DNA of 25,009 nt from a bacterium (GTDB lineage Bacteria > Omnitrophota > Gorgyraeia > Velamenicoccales > JABMQK01). Where the stretch lies: positions 1 through 25,009 of the forward strand of contig JABMQK010000209.1 of NCBI GenBank assembly GCA_013203265.1, in the 5' to 3' direction. Made by a program: the position numbers and the translations under genes. Below are positions 1-7,045 of the stretch, one piece after another. A model generated the notes under the pieces. That model had not been told where the DNA came from and made no database searches. It saw nothing but the letters and a program-made list of their open reading frames with translations. The number at the start of each line of letters is the position of its first letter. Position 1 is the stretch's first letter.

Positions 1-160
1 TAAAGATACGTCAGCCTTTGGCTGAAATTCCGACCGCCCTTTGTCTCAAAGGGCGGGACCAGATAGGCATTACTTAATTCCGATACGACCCAGCCCTTTT
101 GAAAAAAGGGCTGTCCGAAAGGAAGGTAGTGCACGAGAGTGAGTGCCTATCTGGTTAAAA
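1..160. repeat. Cluster of nested palindromes upstream of rsmD
   Basis: No gene is visible in positions 1-260. The first 160 bases are dense in perfect inverted repeats: a 6-bp hairpin at 11-16/20-25; a 10-bp G+C-rich hairpin at 34-43/47-56 with loop TCT; a 10-bp hairpin at 91-100/104-113 with a 3-base loop; and an 11-bp outer stem at 59-69/144-154 that encloses the last hairpin and could form a large cruciform. None is followed by a T-run long enough for a clear intrinsic terminator. The motif AATTCCGA occurs twice here and again next to the element at 1788-2040, so this may be a divergent relative of that family; the relationship is weak. The left side may continue beyond the window. Confidence 0.6.
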
Positions 161-193
161 AATTTATTATCAATTAGATTTTCTTTAAGTCCA

Positions 194-211
194 ACTTTGA
201 TAACCCAAAGT
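194..211. other. Small hairpin in the leader region before rsmD
   Basis: ACTTTG at 194-199 pairs perfectly with CAAAGT at 206-211 across a 6-base loop, 50 bases before the rsmD start. It has no T-run and only six base pairs, so it may be chance. Apart from this I see nothing recognisable between 161 and 260, which is plain A+T-rich DNA. Confidence 0.25.
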
Positions 212-260
212 CATATTAGAGAAAAGCTTAAATAGAGATTAGTAGAAAGTTTTTATTTTT

Positions 261-827
261 ATGCGAGTCAATAGTGGATTATTTAAATCGAGAATAATAA
301 ATTACCCTAAGCACATTCGTCCTACGGCAGATAAGGTGAGAAAGGGGTTGTTTGATGTTTTGAGGGCCAAGATAGTTGATTCGCATTTTTTAGAGTTGTT
401 TGCAGGTAGTGGAGCTGTAGGAATTGAGGCTTTATCCAATGGTGTCAATGAAGTATTTTTTGTAGAGAAAGATAGGCAATGTTGTAAGATTATAGAGAAA
501 AACCTATCACAGTTAGGCTTAGTGCCTAAAGAGGACGATACATATAAGAATATATTTATTTTAGCAATGGATGCTTTCAGGATAATTGATATTTTTTCTA
601 GAAAAAATAGGAAGTTTGACATTATTTTCTTGGATCCGCCGTACTATAAGGATCTTGCAAAAAAAACCTTGCAAAAGTTAGCAGCCTGTGATATATTATC
701 GCCTCACGCTTTGATTGTTGTAGAACATAGTAGAAGAGATTGTCTCGATGAGAGCATTTTTAACTTAACTTCTTTTAAACAAAAGAGATACGGAGATACA
801 GTATTATCATTTTACAAGAAGATGTAA
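261..827 (+). CDS. rsmD: 16S rRNA (guanine-N2)-methyltransferase RsmD
   Basis: Encodes a 188-residue SAM-dependent methyltransferase of the RsmD family, which methylates G966 (E. coli numbering) of 16S rRNA during small-subunit assembly. The sequence shows the family's N-terminal RPTADKVRKGLFDVL block (residues 20-34), the SAM-binding motif I LELFAGSGAVGIEA (44-57) and the catalytic motif IV DPPY (125-128). The length is normal for RsmD. The chosen ATG gives the expected N-terminus, a few residues ahead of the SGLFKSR segment; the upstream ribosome site is weak (GTAGAAAG). rsmD followed directly by coaD is a very common bacterial neighbourhood, which supports both calls. A 57-base gap separates it from coaD. 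Confidence 0.95.
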   Translation: MRVNSGLFKSRIINYPKHIRPTADKVRKGLFDVLRAKIVDSHFLELFAGSGAVGIEALSNGVNEVFFVEKDRQCCKIIEKNLSQLGLVPKEDDTYKNIFILAMDAFRIIDIFSRKNRKFDIIFLDPPYYKDLAKKTLQKLAACDILSPHALIVVEHSRRDCLDESIFNLTSFKQKRYGDTVLSFYKKM

Positions 828-884
828 TGTAGGGGGCGCATTGCAATACTCCCTTGCATATTCGATTAACAAAAAGAGAAAAAA

Positions 885-1370
885 ATGTGCCAAAAAGCCA
901 TATATCCAGGTAGTTTTGATCCCATAACTTATGGCCATATCGATATAATAAAACGGGCATTAAAGATTTTTGATGAGGTAATTGTGGCCGTAGCAAATAA
1001 TTCTAGCAAAAGACCACTCTTGTCTACATCAGAAAGAGTAAAAATGGTTAAACAAGCTACAAAGGGTTTTGATCGTATAGTGGTTGAGAGTTTTGATGGA
1101 TTGGTTGTTGAATATGCGCACAAGAAAAGGATAGGGGTTATCGTAAGGGGATTGCGAATGATCTCTGATTTTGAATACGAATTTCAGATGGCGCTTACAA
1201 ATAGAAAGTTAGCCCCCGATGTAGAAACCATATATCTTATGCCTTCAGAGTCATATAGTTATATTTCATCTAAGTTGTTAAAAGAAGCCGCTTTTTTAGG
1301 TGCGGATATATCTAATTTTGTTCCGAAATCTATAGAAAAGAAATTAAAGGCGAAATTCAAAAAGAAGTAG
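885..1370 (+). CDS. coaD: Pantetheine-phosphate adenylyltransferase
   Basis: Cytoplasmic enzyme of coenzyme A synthesis that transfers AMP from ATP to 4'-phosphopantetheine, giving dephospho-CoA. The protein (161 residues, the usual family size) has the nucleotidyltransferase signature YPGSFDPITYGHIDI, with Ser10 in the position usually Thr and His18 of the GH motif. It also has RGLR at 88-91 and the ATP-binding ISSK motif at 127-130 (ISSTLVRE in many relatives). The ATG is preceded by an AAAGAGAA purine stretch. CoA made here supplies the acyl carrier protein prosthetic group and malonyl-CoA used by the fab genes downstream. The tail is rich in lysine, as often seen in A+T-rich genomes. Confidence 0.96.
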   Translation: MCQKAIYPGSFDPITYGHIDIIKRALKIFDEVIVAVANNSSKRPLLSTSERVKMVKQATKGFDRIVVESFDGLVVEYAHKKRIGVIVRGLRMISDFEYEFQMALTNRKLAPDVETIYLMPSESYSYISSKLLKEAAFLGADISNFVPKSIEKKLKAKFKKK

Positions 1371-1384
1371 ATGTTATATTTTTT

Positions 1385-1816
1385 ATGAAGATAGATATAA
1401 TGAGGCTAAAAGAAAACATAGTTGATAATTTTCAGGAATCGTATGATCCTAGAGACCTCGATTTAGACACCAGTGAAGTAAAATACCAAGACAGTATTAA
1501 TATTTCTACAGAAGTAAGAAAAGAGATGCGAGTCCTTTTTGCCAAAACACATTTTAGCGCTACAGTTGAATTGATTTGTTCTCGTTGTCTTAAACAATAT
1601 AGAAATGTGATAGATAGAGATTTTGATATTAAATATCCTTTGGATAAATCAGAACAATTTGTCGATATTACACAAGACATAAGGCAAGAGATTATTTTAG
1701 GTTATCCTGTAAAATTCTTGTGCAAGCCTGATTGTCGTGGACTTTGCCCTAGATGTGGCAAAGATTTAAACAAAGGGGTTTGTGATTGTCAAATGAAGTC
1801 CAAACTTAGCGAATAG
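1385..1816 (+). CDS. yceD: YceD/DUF177 family protein with Zn-type cysteines
   Basis: A 143-residue member of the DUF177/YceD family, linked in E. coli to accumulation of large-subunit rRNA and typically encoded just before rpmF, as here. Cysteines 65 and 68 (CSRC) and the C-terminal group C113, C117, C121, C124, C133 and C135 resemble the metal-binding cysteines of the family. Many homologues continue after the last Cys-x-Cys with a segment like DPR-x-x-x-L; this one ends about eight residues later in QMKSKLSE. That tail and the stop codon lie inside the repeat element starting near 1788, and dapF ends in a very similar tail. The native C-terminus has therefore probably been replaced. Ribosome site is weak; a second ATG at 1400 is a possible start, but MKIDIMRLKE looks like the family N-terminus. 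Confidence 0.85.
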   Translation: MKIDIMRLKENIVDNFQESYDPRDLDLDTSEVKYQDSINISTEVRKEMRVLFAKTHFSATVELICSRCLKQYRNVIDRDFDIKYPLDKSEQFVDITQDIRQEIILGYPVKFLCKPDCRGLCPRCGKDLNKGVCDCQMKSKLSE

Positions 1817-2040
1817 GGTGAAGCTAAGTTTGATGTCTGAATTTGACCCCCACACCAATTTTTGTTTAGAATAGAGTGGGATCTGTAAAAATATTCTATA
1901 AATTACGTATGAATCACCATAAACCAAAACAATTTGTAGAATTGGTGTGGGGGTTCAATTCCGACTAACAACTTATGTTTGTCCGCCACAAAATATTGTC
2001 GGACTCCATAAGTTGTGTCGTCATTGAAGGAGAGTAACTA
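1788..2040 (+). repeat. Three-hairpin junction element, copy 1 (yceD-rpmF)
   Basis: The whole yceD-rpmF gap is one structured element. Hairpin I is a perfect 10-bp stem, 1801-1810/1823-1832, and its loop holds the yceD stop codon (1814-1816). Hairpin II is a long C-rich/G-rich stem, 1839-1860/1940-1961, matching 20 of 22 positions, with a 79-base apical region. Hairpin III is a perfect 10-bp stem, 1968-1977/2007-2016, topped by a GTCCG/CGGAC stem (1981-1985/2000-2004). The rpmF ATG is exactly 24 bases after hairpin III and the GGAGAG ribosome site lies in that interval. The same order, the same spacers and the same shared bases recur at 24272-24505, with compensated changes in the stems. No terminator-like T-run follows any hairpin. 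The function is unknown. Confidence 0.85.
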
Positions 2041-2271
2041 ATGGCTTTACCTAAACGTAGACATTCGGTAGCAAGAGGAAGAAAGCGTCGCACGCATTGG
2101 AAGATAAATTTGCGCCAGACTATTATTTGTCCTCAATGCAAACAAGAAAAGCTGCCGCATCACATCTGTCCATCCTGTGGTTATTATAAAGGCAAAGAGG
2201 TTTTAAAGATTGAGACTGTTGCGGAGAGAAAGAAAAGAAAAGAGAAAAAAAGAGACAAAAGAAAGAAATAA
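2041..2271 (+). CDS. rpmF: 50S ribosomal protein L32 (zinc-binding form)
   Basis: A 76-residue L32 protein of the large ribosomal subunit. It starts MALPKRRHSVARGRKRRTHW, the classic L32 N-terminus after the initiator Met, and carries the zinc-ribbon cysteines C30, C33, C43 and C46 (CPQC...CPSCGYYKGKEV). It is slightly longer than usual because of a lysine/arginine-rich tail (ERKKRKEKKRDKRKK). A good ribosome site (GAAGGAGAG) precedes the ATG and lies inside the right end of the repeat element. The order yceD-rpmF-plsX is widely conserved in bacteria. Confidence 0.97.
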   Translation: MALPKRRHSVARGRKRRTHWKINLRQTIICPQCKQEKLPHHICPSCGYYKGKEVLKIETVAERKKRKEKKRDKRKK

Positions 2272-2304
2272 CTTTTTATTTTCGTAAAAGCTTTTGATAC
2301 ATTC

Positions 2305-2350
2305 GGCGGCGCCAAACCTTACCATTTATGGTGGGGACAAAAGCGCCGCC
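2305..2350. repeat. G+C-rich nested hairpin after rpmF
   Basis: GGCGGCGC (2305-2312) pairs perfectly with GCGCCGCC (2343-2350). Inside the loop, ACCAT (2321-2325) pairs with ATGGT (2328-2332) across two bases. The G+C-rich stem contrasts with the A+T-rich surroundings. No T-run follows, so it does not look like an intrinsic terminator for rpmF. It sits directly before the REP-like cluster and may be part of the same insertion. Confidence 0.6.
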
Positions 2351-2353
2351 TCA

Positions 2354-2470
2354 GTATTCCTTCGACATGCTCAGGATGCTTCGAAGGATGCTGAGCGAAG
2401 CCGAAGCACAACCCTGAGCCCGTTCGACTTTGCTCAGGGCTCAGTCCTGAGCTTAGTCGAAGGACTGAGC
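2354..2470. repeat. REP-like palindromic repeat cluster between rpmF and plsX
   Basis: Most of the 313-base rpmF-plsX gap is filled by units built on two constant cores, TTCGAC-N3-GCTCAGG and its complement-like CCTGAG-N4-TCGAAGG. Examples are at 2361-2375, 2422-2439 and 2445-2464. They form perfect hairpins: 8 bp at 2412-2419/2432-2439 and 9 bp at 2439-2447/2462-2470. Neighbouring palindromes overlap (GAGCCC 2416-2421 with GGGCTC 2437-2442), so alternative pairings are possible. The loop of the last hairpin is nearly the same as a loop at 24431-24443 while the stems differ. The rest of the gap (2471-2584) is ordinary A+T-rich DNA ending in the plsX ribosome site. An apparent open frame through the repeats has no protein-like character. 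Confidence 0.8.
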
Positions 2471-2584
2471 AAACTCTGGTTTAGCTCGGGGTGCGTCGAA
2501 AGGGTTGATTTTGTATTAATGGTTTTGATTATTTAAGAATTCAAAGAGGATATAAAAAAGAATTGTAAGTTAACGGAGAAGAAG

Positions 2585-3613
2585 ATGAAGATAGCTGTTG
2601 ATGCTATGGGCGGTGATCATGCTCCAAAGGTTGTAGTTCAAGGAGCGGTAGAGGCTGTGAAGAACTATGATTTAGATATTTTGCTTGTTGGGAATTCCAA
2701 GCTAATAGAAAAAGAAATTCGTAAAATTAGAAATTGTCCCAAAGACAGGATTAAAATTGTCCATACCGACGAAGTTATCGAAATGGATGATTTACCAACA
2801 GCGAGTGTGCGAAGGAAGAAAAACTCTTCGATTTCCTTAGGAATAAATTTACTAAAGTCAAAAGAAGCTGATGCATTTGTTAGTGCAGGCAATACTGGTG
2901 CGGTTGTTTGTGCAGGGACGTTATATTTAGGTTTGCTGCCTGGGATTGAGCGTCCGGGAATTGCTATATTGTTCCCTACACTAAAGGGTATTTCATTAGT
3001 CGTTGATGTAGGGGCGAATATCGACCCTAAACCACTGCATCTTTTACAATATGCAATAATGGCAGATGCATATTATAGGCATGTGTTGGGACATAAAGAT
3101 AAACCAAGCCTTGGTCTATTAAATGTTGGCGAAGAGGTTACAAAGGGAACTGAATTTGTAAAAGAAACACATAGATTGCTTAGTCAGAGTTCACTAAATT
3201 TTGTTGGCAATGTTGAGGGGAAAGAAATATTTTCTGGAAATTGCCATATAATCGTTTGTGATGGATATGTGGGTAATGTAGCCCTTAAAGTTACAGAAAG
3301 TGTAGCAGAGATGCTCACTGAATTTCTACGAAGAGCGATACTAAGAGGTTTCTGGGGTAAGTTAGGGACATTGTTTTTAATTGGGAATTTAAGACGTTTC
3401 AAAAAAGATATAGATTATTCTGAATATGGAGGAGCGCCACTTTTAGGTGTTAATGGAGTAGTTATTATTGCCCACGGTCGTTCTTCCAGTAATGCTATAA
3501 AGAATGCAATTAGAGCTGCTAAGCTAGAGGTTGATAATGGAGTAAATCAGAAAATTATCGATGTAGTATCAATTGTACAAAAGAAAGTTACCTCACAAGA
3601 TACTCTCCTTTAA
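2585..3613 (+). CDS. plsX: Phosphate acyltransferase PlsX
   Basis: Peripheral membrane enzyme that converts acyl-ACP to acyl-phosphate, the acyl donor for the first step of phospholipid synthesis by PlsY. The 342-residue protein has the hallmark N-terminus KIAVDAMGGDHAP, the SAGNTGAVV block near residue 100, LLNVGEEVTKG, and the C-terminal EYGGAPLLGVNG and IAHGRSSSNAI blocks. The length is typical. The ATG has a ribosome site (ACGGAGAAGAAG). It opens the lipid operon: fabD follows 16 bases after its stop. In many bacteria fabH lies between plsX and fabD; here it is missing. Confidence 0.97.
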   Translation: MKIAVDAMGGDHAPKVVVQGAVEAVKNYDLDILLVGNSKLIEKEIRKIRNCPKDRIKIVHTDEVIEMDDLPTASVRRKKNSSISLGINLLKSKEADAFVSAGNTGAVVCAGTLYLGLLPGIERPGIAILFPTLKGISLVVDVGANIDPKPLHLLQYAIMADAYYRHVLGHKDKPSLGLLNVGEEVTKGTEFVKETHRLLSQSSLNFVGNVEGKEIFSGNCHIIVCDGYVGNVALKVTESVAEMLTEFLRRAILRGFWGKLGTLFLIGNLRRFKKDIDYSEYGGAPLLGVNGVVIIAHGRSSSNAIKNAIRAAKLEVDNGVNQKIIDVVSIVQKKVTSQDTLL

Positions 3614-3629
3614 AAAATCATTATAAATA

Positions 3630-4577
3630 ATGTTGGCATTTATTTTTCCTAGTCAGGGCGCTCAGTTTGTTGGAATGGGCAAGGATCTTTATGAGAATTT
3701 CTCTAGCTCAAGAGATATATTTAAAAAAGCAGATGAGGTGTTAGAATTTAGTGTTTCAGACCTTTGTTTTAATGGTCCACCAGATAAATTAATCTCAACA
3801 GAGAATGCTCAACCAGCGATATTAACAGTCAGTATTGCTGCCTTAGAGGCCATTAAAGAATATATTAAAAATACTTCTTCCAATTTAAACTTGTTGCCTA
3901 AATTTGTTGCTGGTTTGAGTTTGGGTGAGTATTCTGCGCTTGTCGCAGCAGATGTTTTATCATTTGAAGATGGGGTCTGCTTAGTGAGGAAACGAGGCCA
4001 ATTTATGGAAGAAGCAGCAAGGAATAATCCTGGTAAGATGCTTTCTATAATTGGTCTCTCCAAGGAAGTTGTTGAGGGAATTTGTAAGAGCAGTGATTGC
4101 GAGATTGCAAACTTAAACTGCCCAGGTCAAATTGTTATTTCTGGAAAGATTGATCAGATAGAAAGGGCGATGAATTTAGCCAAGGATAAAGGTGCAAAAC
4201 GAACTATTTTATTGGATGTAAGCGGTGCTTTTCATTGTTCTTTAATGAAGGAAGCAGAGTTAAAACTGGCTTCAGAAATTCATAAGTTAAAATTTAATCC
4301 ACCCAAAATTCCCATCATCAGCAACGTTACAGCTAAGAGCCAGGAAGATATAGATGGCATTTCCAATAATTTAATAAAACAGGTAAGTTCTTCTACATAT
4401 TGGGAGGATTCTATCAGTTTTATGGTTGCACAAGGAGTAGATTGTTTTTTGGAGATCGGCCCTGGAGTTGTATTGAGAGGATTAAATAGAAGGATAGCCC
4501 CAGATATCAAGACACTAAATTTAGGCAATATAGAACAAATTAAGTCTTTTGTTTCTGATAATCTAAAAAATAATTAG
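3630..4577 (+). CDS. fabD: Malonyl-CoA:ACP transacylase
   Basis: Moves the malonyl group from CoA to acyl carrier protein, supplying the extender unit for type II fatty acid synthesis. The 315-residue sequence begins FIFPSQGAQFVGMG, has the nucleophile elbow GLSLGEYSAL with Ser97 (Leu instead of the common His before the serine, a known variant), an Arg at 122 in the usual substrate-binding region, and His202 in GAFHCSLM that pairs with the serine. The chosen ATG gives the family N-terminus directly; the ribosome site is weak, so initiation may depend on translation of plsX just upstream. fabG follows after 11 bases. Confidence 0.95.
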   Translation: MLAFIFPSQGAQFVGMGKDLYENFSSSRDIFKKADEVLEFSVSDLCFNGPPDKLISTENAQPAILTVSIAALEAIKEYIKNTSSNLNLLPKFVAGLSLGEYSALVAADVLSFEDGVCLVRKRGQFMEEAARNNPGKMLSIIGLSKEVVEGICKSSDCEIANLNCPGQIVISGKIDQIERAMNLAKDKGAKRTILLDVSGAFHCSLMKEAELKLASEIHKLKFNPPKIPIISNVTAKSQEDIDGISNNLIKQVSSSTYWEDSISFMVAQGVDCFLEIGPGVVLRGLNRRIAPDIKTLNLGNIEQIKSFVSDNLKNN

Positions 4578-4588
4578 AAGGAGAACGA

Positions 4589-5329
4589 ATGAAATTAAAA
4601 GACAGAGTAAGTTTGATTACAGGAGCGGCAAGAGGCATAGGTAGAGAAATCGCTCTTAAATTTGCCAAGGAAGGCAGCGATATCGTTGTTTGTGATGTAG
4701 ATTTAGAAGCGGCTCAGAATACACAGAAGGAGATTGAAGAATTGGGTCGTCGGGCTCTAAGTTTTAAAGTTGATGTTACTAATTTAGGACAGATTGAAGA
4801 GATGGTGAATTTAATACTTGACAAATTCTCTAAGATTGATATATTAGTAAACAATGCTGGCATTACAAAAGACAATTTAATCTTAAGGATGTCAGAAGAA
4901 GATTGGGATAAAGTGCTCTCTGTCAATTTAAAAGGCGCATTCAACTGTATGAAGGTTGTATCGCGCAGAATGCTTAAGAAGCGATATGGAAAAATCGTAA
5001 ATATTGCTTCGATTATCGGCATGATTGGAAATGCTGGCCAATCAAATTATGCTGCATCCAAAGGTGGCTTGATAGCTTTAACTAAATCCCTGGCAAAAGA
5101 GTTGGCTTCACGAAATATCAACGTAAATGCAGTTGCCCCGGGTTTTATTGAAACGCCTATGACAGCAAAATTACCAGAGGATTATAAGAAGCTGATGTTA
5201 GAAAATATTCCTATGGGTAAGTTTGGCGGACCGGAAGATGTGGCAAAGGTTTGTTTATTTTTGGCCGGTTCTGAATCCGATTACATAACAGGACAGGTGA
5301 TTGTAGTCGATGGTGGCATGATTATGTAG
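4589..5329 (+). CDS. fabG: 3-oxoacyl-ACP reductase FabG
   Basis: NADPH-dependent short-chain dehydrogenase that reduces 3-oxoacyl-ACP in the fatty acid elongation cycle. The 246-residue protein shows the Rossmann motif TGAARGIG (11-18), NNAG (88-91), Asn113, catalytic Ser141 and the YAASK pair Tyr154/Lys158. These match the standard FabG spacing, and the length is normal. A strong ribosome site (AGAAGGAG) precedes the ATG. Its place between fabD and acpP makes FabG much more likely than another short-chain dehydrogenase. A 118-base gap separates it from acpP. Confidence 0.96.
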   Translation: MKLKDRVSLITGAARGIGREIALKFAKEGSDIVVCDVDLEAAQNTQKEIEELGRRALSFKVDVTNLGQIEEMVNLILDKFSKIDILVNNAGITKDNLILRMSEEDWDKVLSVNLKGAFNCMKVVSRRMLKKRYGKIVNIASIIGMIGNAGQSNYAASKGGLIALTKSLAKELASRNINVNAVAPGFIETPMTAKLPEDYKKLMLENIPMGKFGGPEDVAKVCLFLAGSESDYITGQVIVVDGGMIM

Positions 5330-5400
5330 TTGCAGCATAGTCAGAGAAGTTACAGAACGTCAAATATTAATTTTAGCAATTGAGATATCATAAATCTCTG

Positions 5401-5424
5401 CACTTACAGATTGTTAAGTAAGTG
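5401..5424. promoter_or_regulatory. Hairpin just upstream of the acpP ribosome site
   Basis: CACTTAC (5401-5407) pairs perfectly with GTAAGTG (5418-5424). The stem ends about ten bases before the strong AGGAGGT ribosome site of acpP. A weaker GAGAT/ATCTC pair lies just before it (5382-5386/5394-5398). In the transcript these could shape the acpP leader, for example by protecting the 5' end or modulating translation; that role is only inferred. The rest of the fabG-acpP gap shows nothing else recognisable. Confidence 0.35.
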
Positions 5425-5447
5425 GACATAAAGCAGGAGGTAGACAA

Positions 5448-5693
5448 ATGGTAGATGTACCAGAAAAAATTAAGTCCATAATTTCAGAACAATTAGGAGT
5501 AAAACCAGAAGAGGTTACTCCACAGGCTTCATTTATCGAGGACTTAGGTGCTGATTCTCTTGATACAGTGGAGTTGGTTATGGCATTGGAAGAGGAATTT
5601 GGAGTTGAGATTCCTGATGAAGATGCAGAAAAAATGGCCACCGTTGGAGATGCTATTAAATATATCGAAGAAAAATCTAATAGCAAACAATAA
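5448..5693 (+). CDS. acpP: Acyl carrier protein
   Basis: Small acidic protein (81 residues) that carries growing acyl chains on a 4'-phosphopantetheine arm. The attachment site is Ser37 in the DSLDTVELVMALEEEFG motif, and the helical pattern and acidic composition are typical. It has the strongest ribosome site in the fab cluster (GCAGGAGGTAGAC), consistent with the high expression ACP normally needs. It is followed after about 25 bases by a terminator-like hairpin, so part of the transcription probably ends here. Its 118-base upstream gap, the only long one inside the fab cluster, leaves room for separate control. Confidence 0.97.
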   Translation: MVDVPEKIKSIISEQLGVKPEEVTPQASFIEDLGADSLDTVELVMALEEEFGVEIPDEDAEKMATVGDAIKYIEEKSNSKQ

Positions 5694-5717
5694 AATAAAT
5701 ATAGATTTTAAATTGTG

Positions 5718-5749
5718 CCCTCCAATTATTTTTGGGGGGTTTCTCTTTA
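5718..5749 (+). terminator. Intrinsic terminator or attenuator between acpP and fabF
   Basis: CCCTCCAA (5718-5725) pairs with TTGGGGGG (5732-5739), including one T-G wobble, around a 6-base loop, and is followed by the T-rich run TTTCTCTTTAT. This is a good intrinsic terminator shape. It sits 12-44 bases before the fabF ATG with no obvious promoter between, so it probably acts as a partial terminator that lowers fabF relative to acpP. Confidence 0.65.
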
Positions 5750-5761
5750 TATAAGATTGTT

Positions 5762-7006
5762 ATGGGGAAAAGAAGAGTAGTCATTACAGGTTTAGGTGCG
5801 ATATCTCCCGTAGGGAATGATGTTTCTACCATATGGGATTCGCTTTTAAAAGGCAAAAGCGGAATTGCAAAAATAACTGCTTTTGATGCCTCTGAATTTA
5901 CTTCTCAGATTGGAGGAGAAGTTAAAGATTTTGATCCTCTTAAATATTTTTCATCAAAAGAATCAAGAAGAATGGCGAAATTCGTTCAGTTTGCTGTAGT
6001 TGCAGCAAAAGAGGCGATGGCAGACTCCGGGGTCGATATTTCAAAAGAAGATCCTTATCGAGTAGGAGTTTTAGTTGGTTCGGGTGTTGGTAGTCTTCAA
6101 GTAATGCAAGAACAATGCAGGAATTATGAAACCAAAGGACCTTCGAAAATTTCTCCTTTTATGATACCGCTGTTGATTGTAAATGAAGCAGCGGGCAATA
6201 TTGCGATAGCTCTAGGAGCAAAGGGTCCTAATTCTTGCGTGGCTACTGCTTGTGCTACGGGAAGTCATTCTATAGGTGATGCGTTTAGAATTATTGAACG
6301 TGGTAATGCAGATATCATGGTTAGCGGTGGTTCTGAAAGCTGTGTTACGCCTATGGGCGTGGGCGGATTTTGTTCTTTGAAGGCTTTATCGTGTAGAAAT
6401 GATGAACCAGAAAGGGCTTCTCGACCATTTGATAAGGAGAGAGATGGTTTTATTATGGCAGAAGGGGCTGGTGTTGTGATTTTAGAGGAATTAGAGCACG
6501 CTAAGAAACGCGCTGCCAAGATATATGGTGAGATCGTTGGATATGGCATGACAGGTGATGCATATCATATTACCGCTCCTCATCCTCAAGGTGAAGCTTC
6601 TGCTAAGGCGATGGAGTTTGCTTTAATAGATGCAAATTTTAATCCGCAAGACATACAATATATTAATGCCCACGGCACCTCTACACAGTTAAATGACAAA
6701 ATTGAAACTAAAGCAATAAAGATGGCTTTTAATACCCAGGCCAATAAATTAGCCATAAGTTCTACTAAATCTATGACAGGTCATTTAATTGGAGCTGCTG
6801 GAGGATTAGAATTTATTGTTTGTGTTTTAGCAATTAAGGATAATGTTGCCCCTCCTACAATTAATCTTGAGAATTCGGATCCCGAATGTGACTTAGATTA
6901 TGTGCCCAATCAGGCCCGCCAAATGGAAATCACAGCCGCTATGTCTAATTCCTTAGGGTTTGGTGGTCATAATGCAAGCCTCGTCCTTCAGAAATTTAAG
7001 AGATAG
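5762..7006 (+). CDS. fabF: 3-oxoacyl-ACP synthase II
   Basis: Condensing enzyme that elongates acyl-ACP with malonyl-ACP. From the ATG at 5762 the protein is 414 residues and begins MGKRRVVITGLGAISPVG, the family N-terminus. The catalytic triad is clear: Cys164 (VATACATGSHS), His304 (NAHGTST) and His341 (MTGHLIGAAG). An upstream in-frame TTG at 5732 would add ten residues, but it lies inside the terminator hairpin, so I reject it. It ends the fab cluster; leuC follows after 39 bases. FabB-type enzymes are close relatives, but the gene context with acpP supports FabF. Confidence 0.96.
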   Translation: MGKRRVVITGLGAISPVGNDVSTIWDSLLKGKSGIAKITAFDASEFTSQIGGEVKDFDPLKYFSSKESRRMAKFVQFAVVAAKEAMADSGVDISKEDPYRVGVLVGSGVGSLQVMQEQCRNYETKGPSKISPFMIPLLIVNEAAGNIAIALGAKGPNSCVATACATGSHSIGDAFRIIERGNADIMVSGGSESCVTPMGVGGFCSLKALSCRNDEPERASRPFDKERDGFIMAEGAGVVILEELEHAKKRAAKIYGEIVGYGMTGDAYHITAPHPQGEASAKAMEFALIDANFNPQDIQYINAHGTSTQLNDKIETKAIKMAFNTQANKLAISSTKSMTGHLIGAAGGLEFIVCVLAIKDNVAPPTINLENSDPECDLDYVPNQARQMEITAAMSNSLGFGGHNASLVLQKFKR

Positions 7007-7045
7007 ATTTAACAACCTGCATTACTTTCACTGCATTTATTTTTA

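Noticed and set aside
2305..2350. Intrinsic terminator after rpmF
   Set aside because: The hairpin is strong but has a 30-base loop and no T-run, so it is listed as a repeat only.
2294..2536. Open frame of 80 codons between rpmF and plsX
   Set aside because: It runs entirely through the palindromic repeats, has no ribosome site and its translation looks like read-through of REP-like units.
5732..5761. TTG start extending FabF by ten residues
   Set aside because: It lies within the terminator hairpin and adds no family sequence; the ATG at 5762 gives the standard FabF N-terminus.
7015..7040. Direct repeat CTGCATT before leuC
   Set aside because: Two copies of seven bases in A+T-rich DNA are easily explained by chance and have no further structure.
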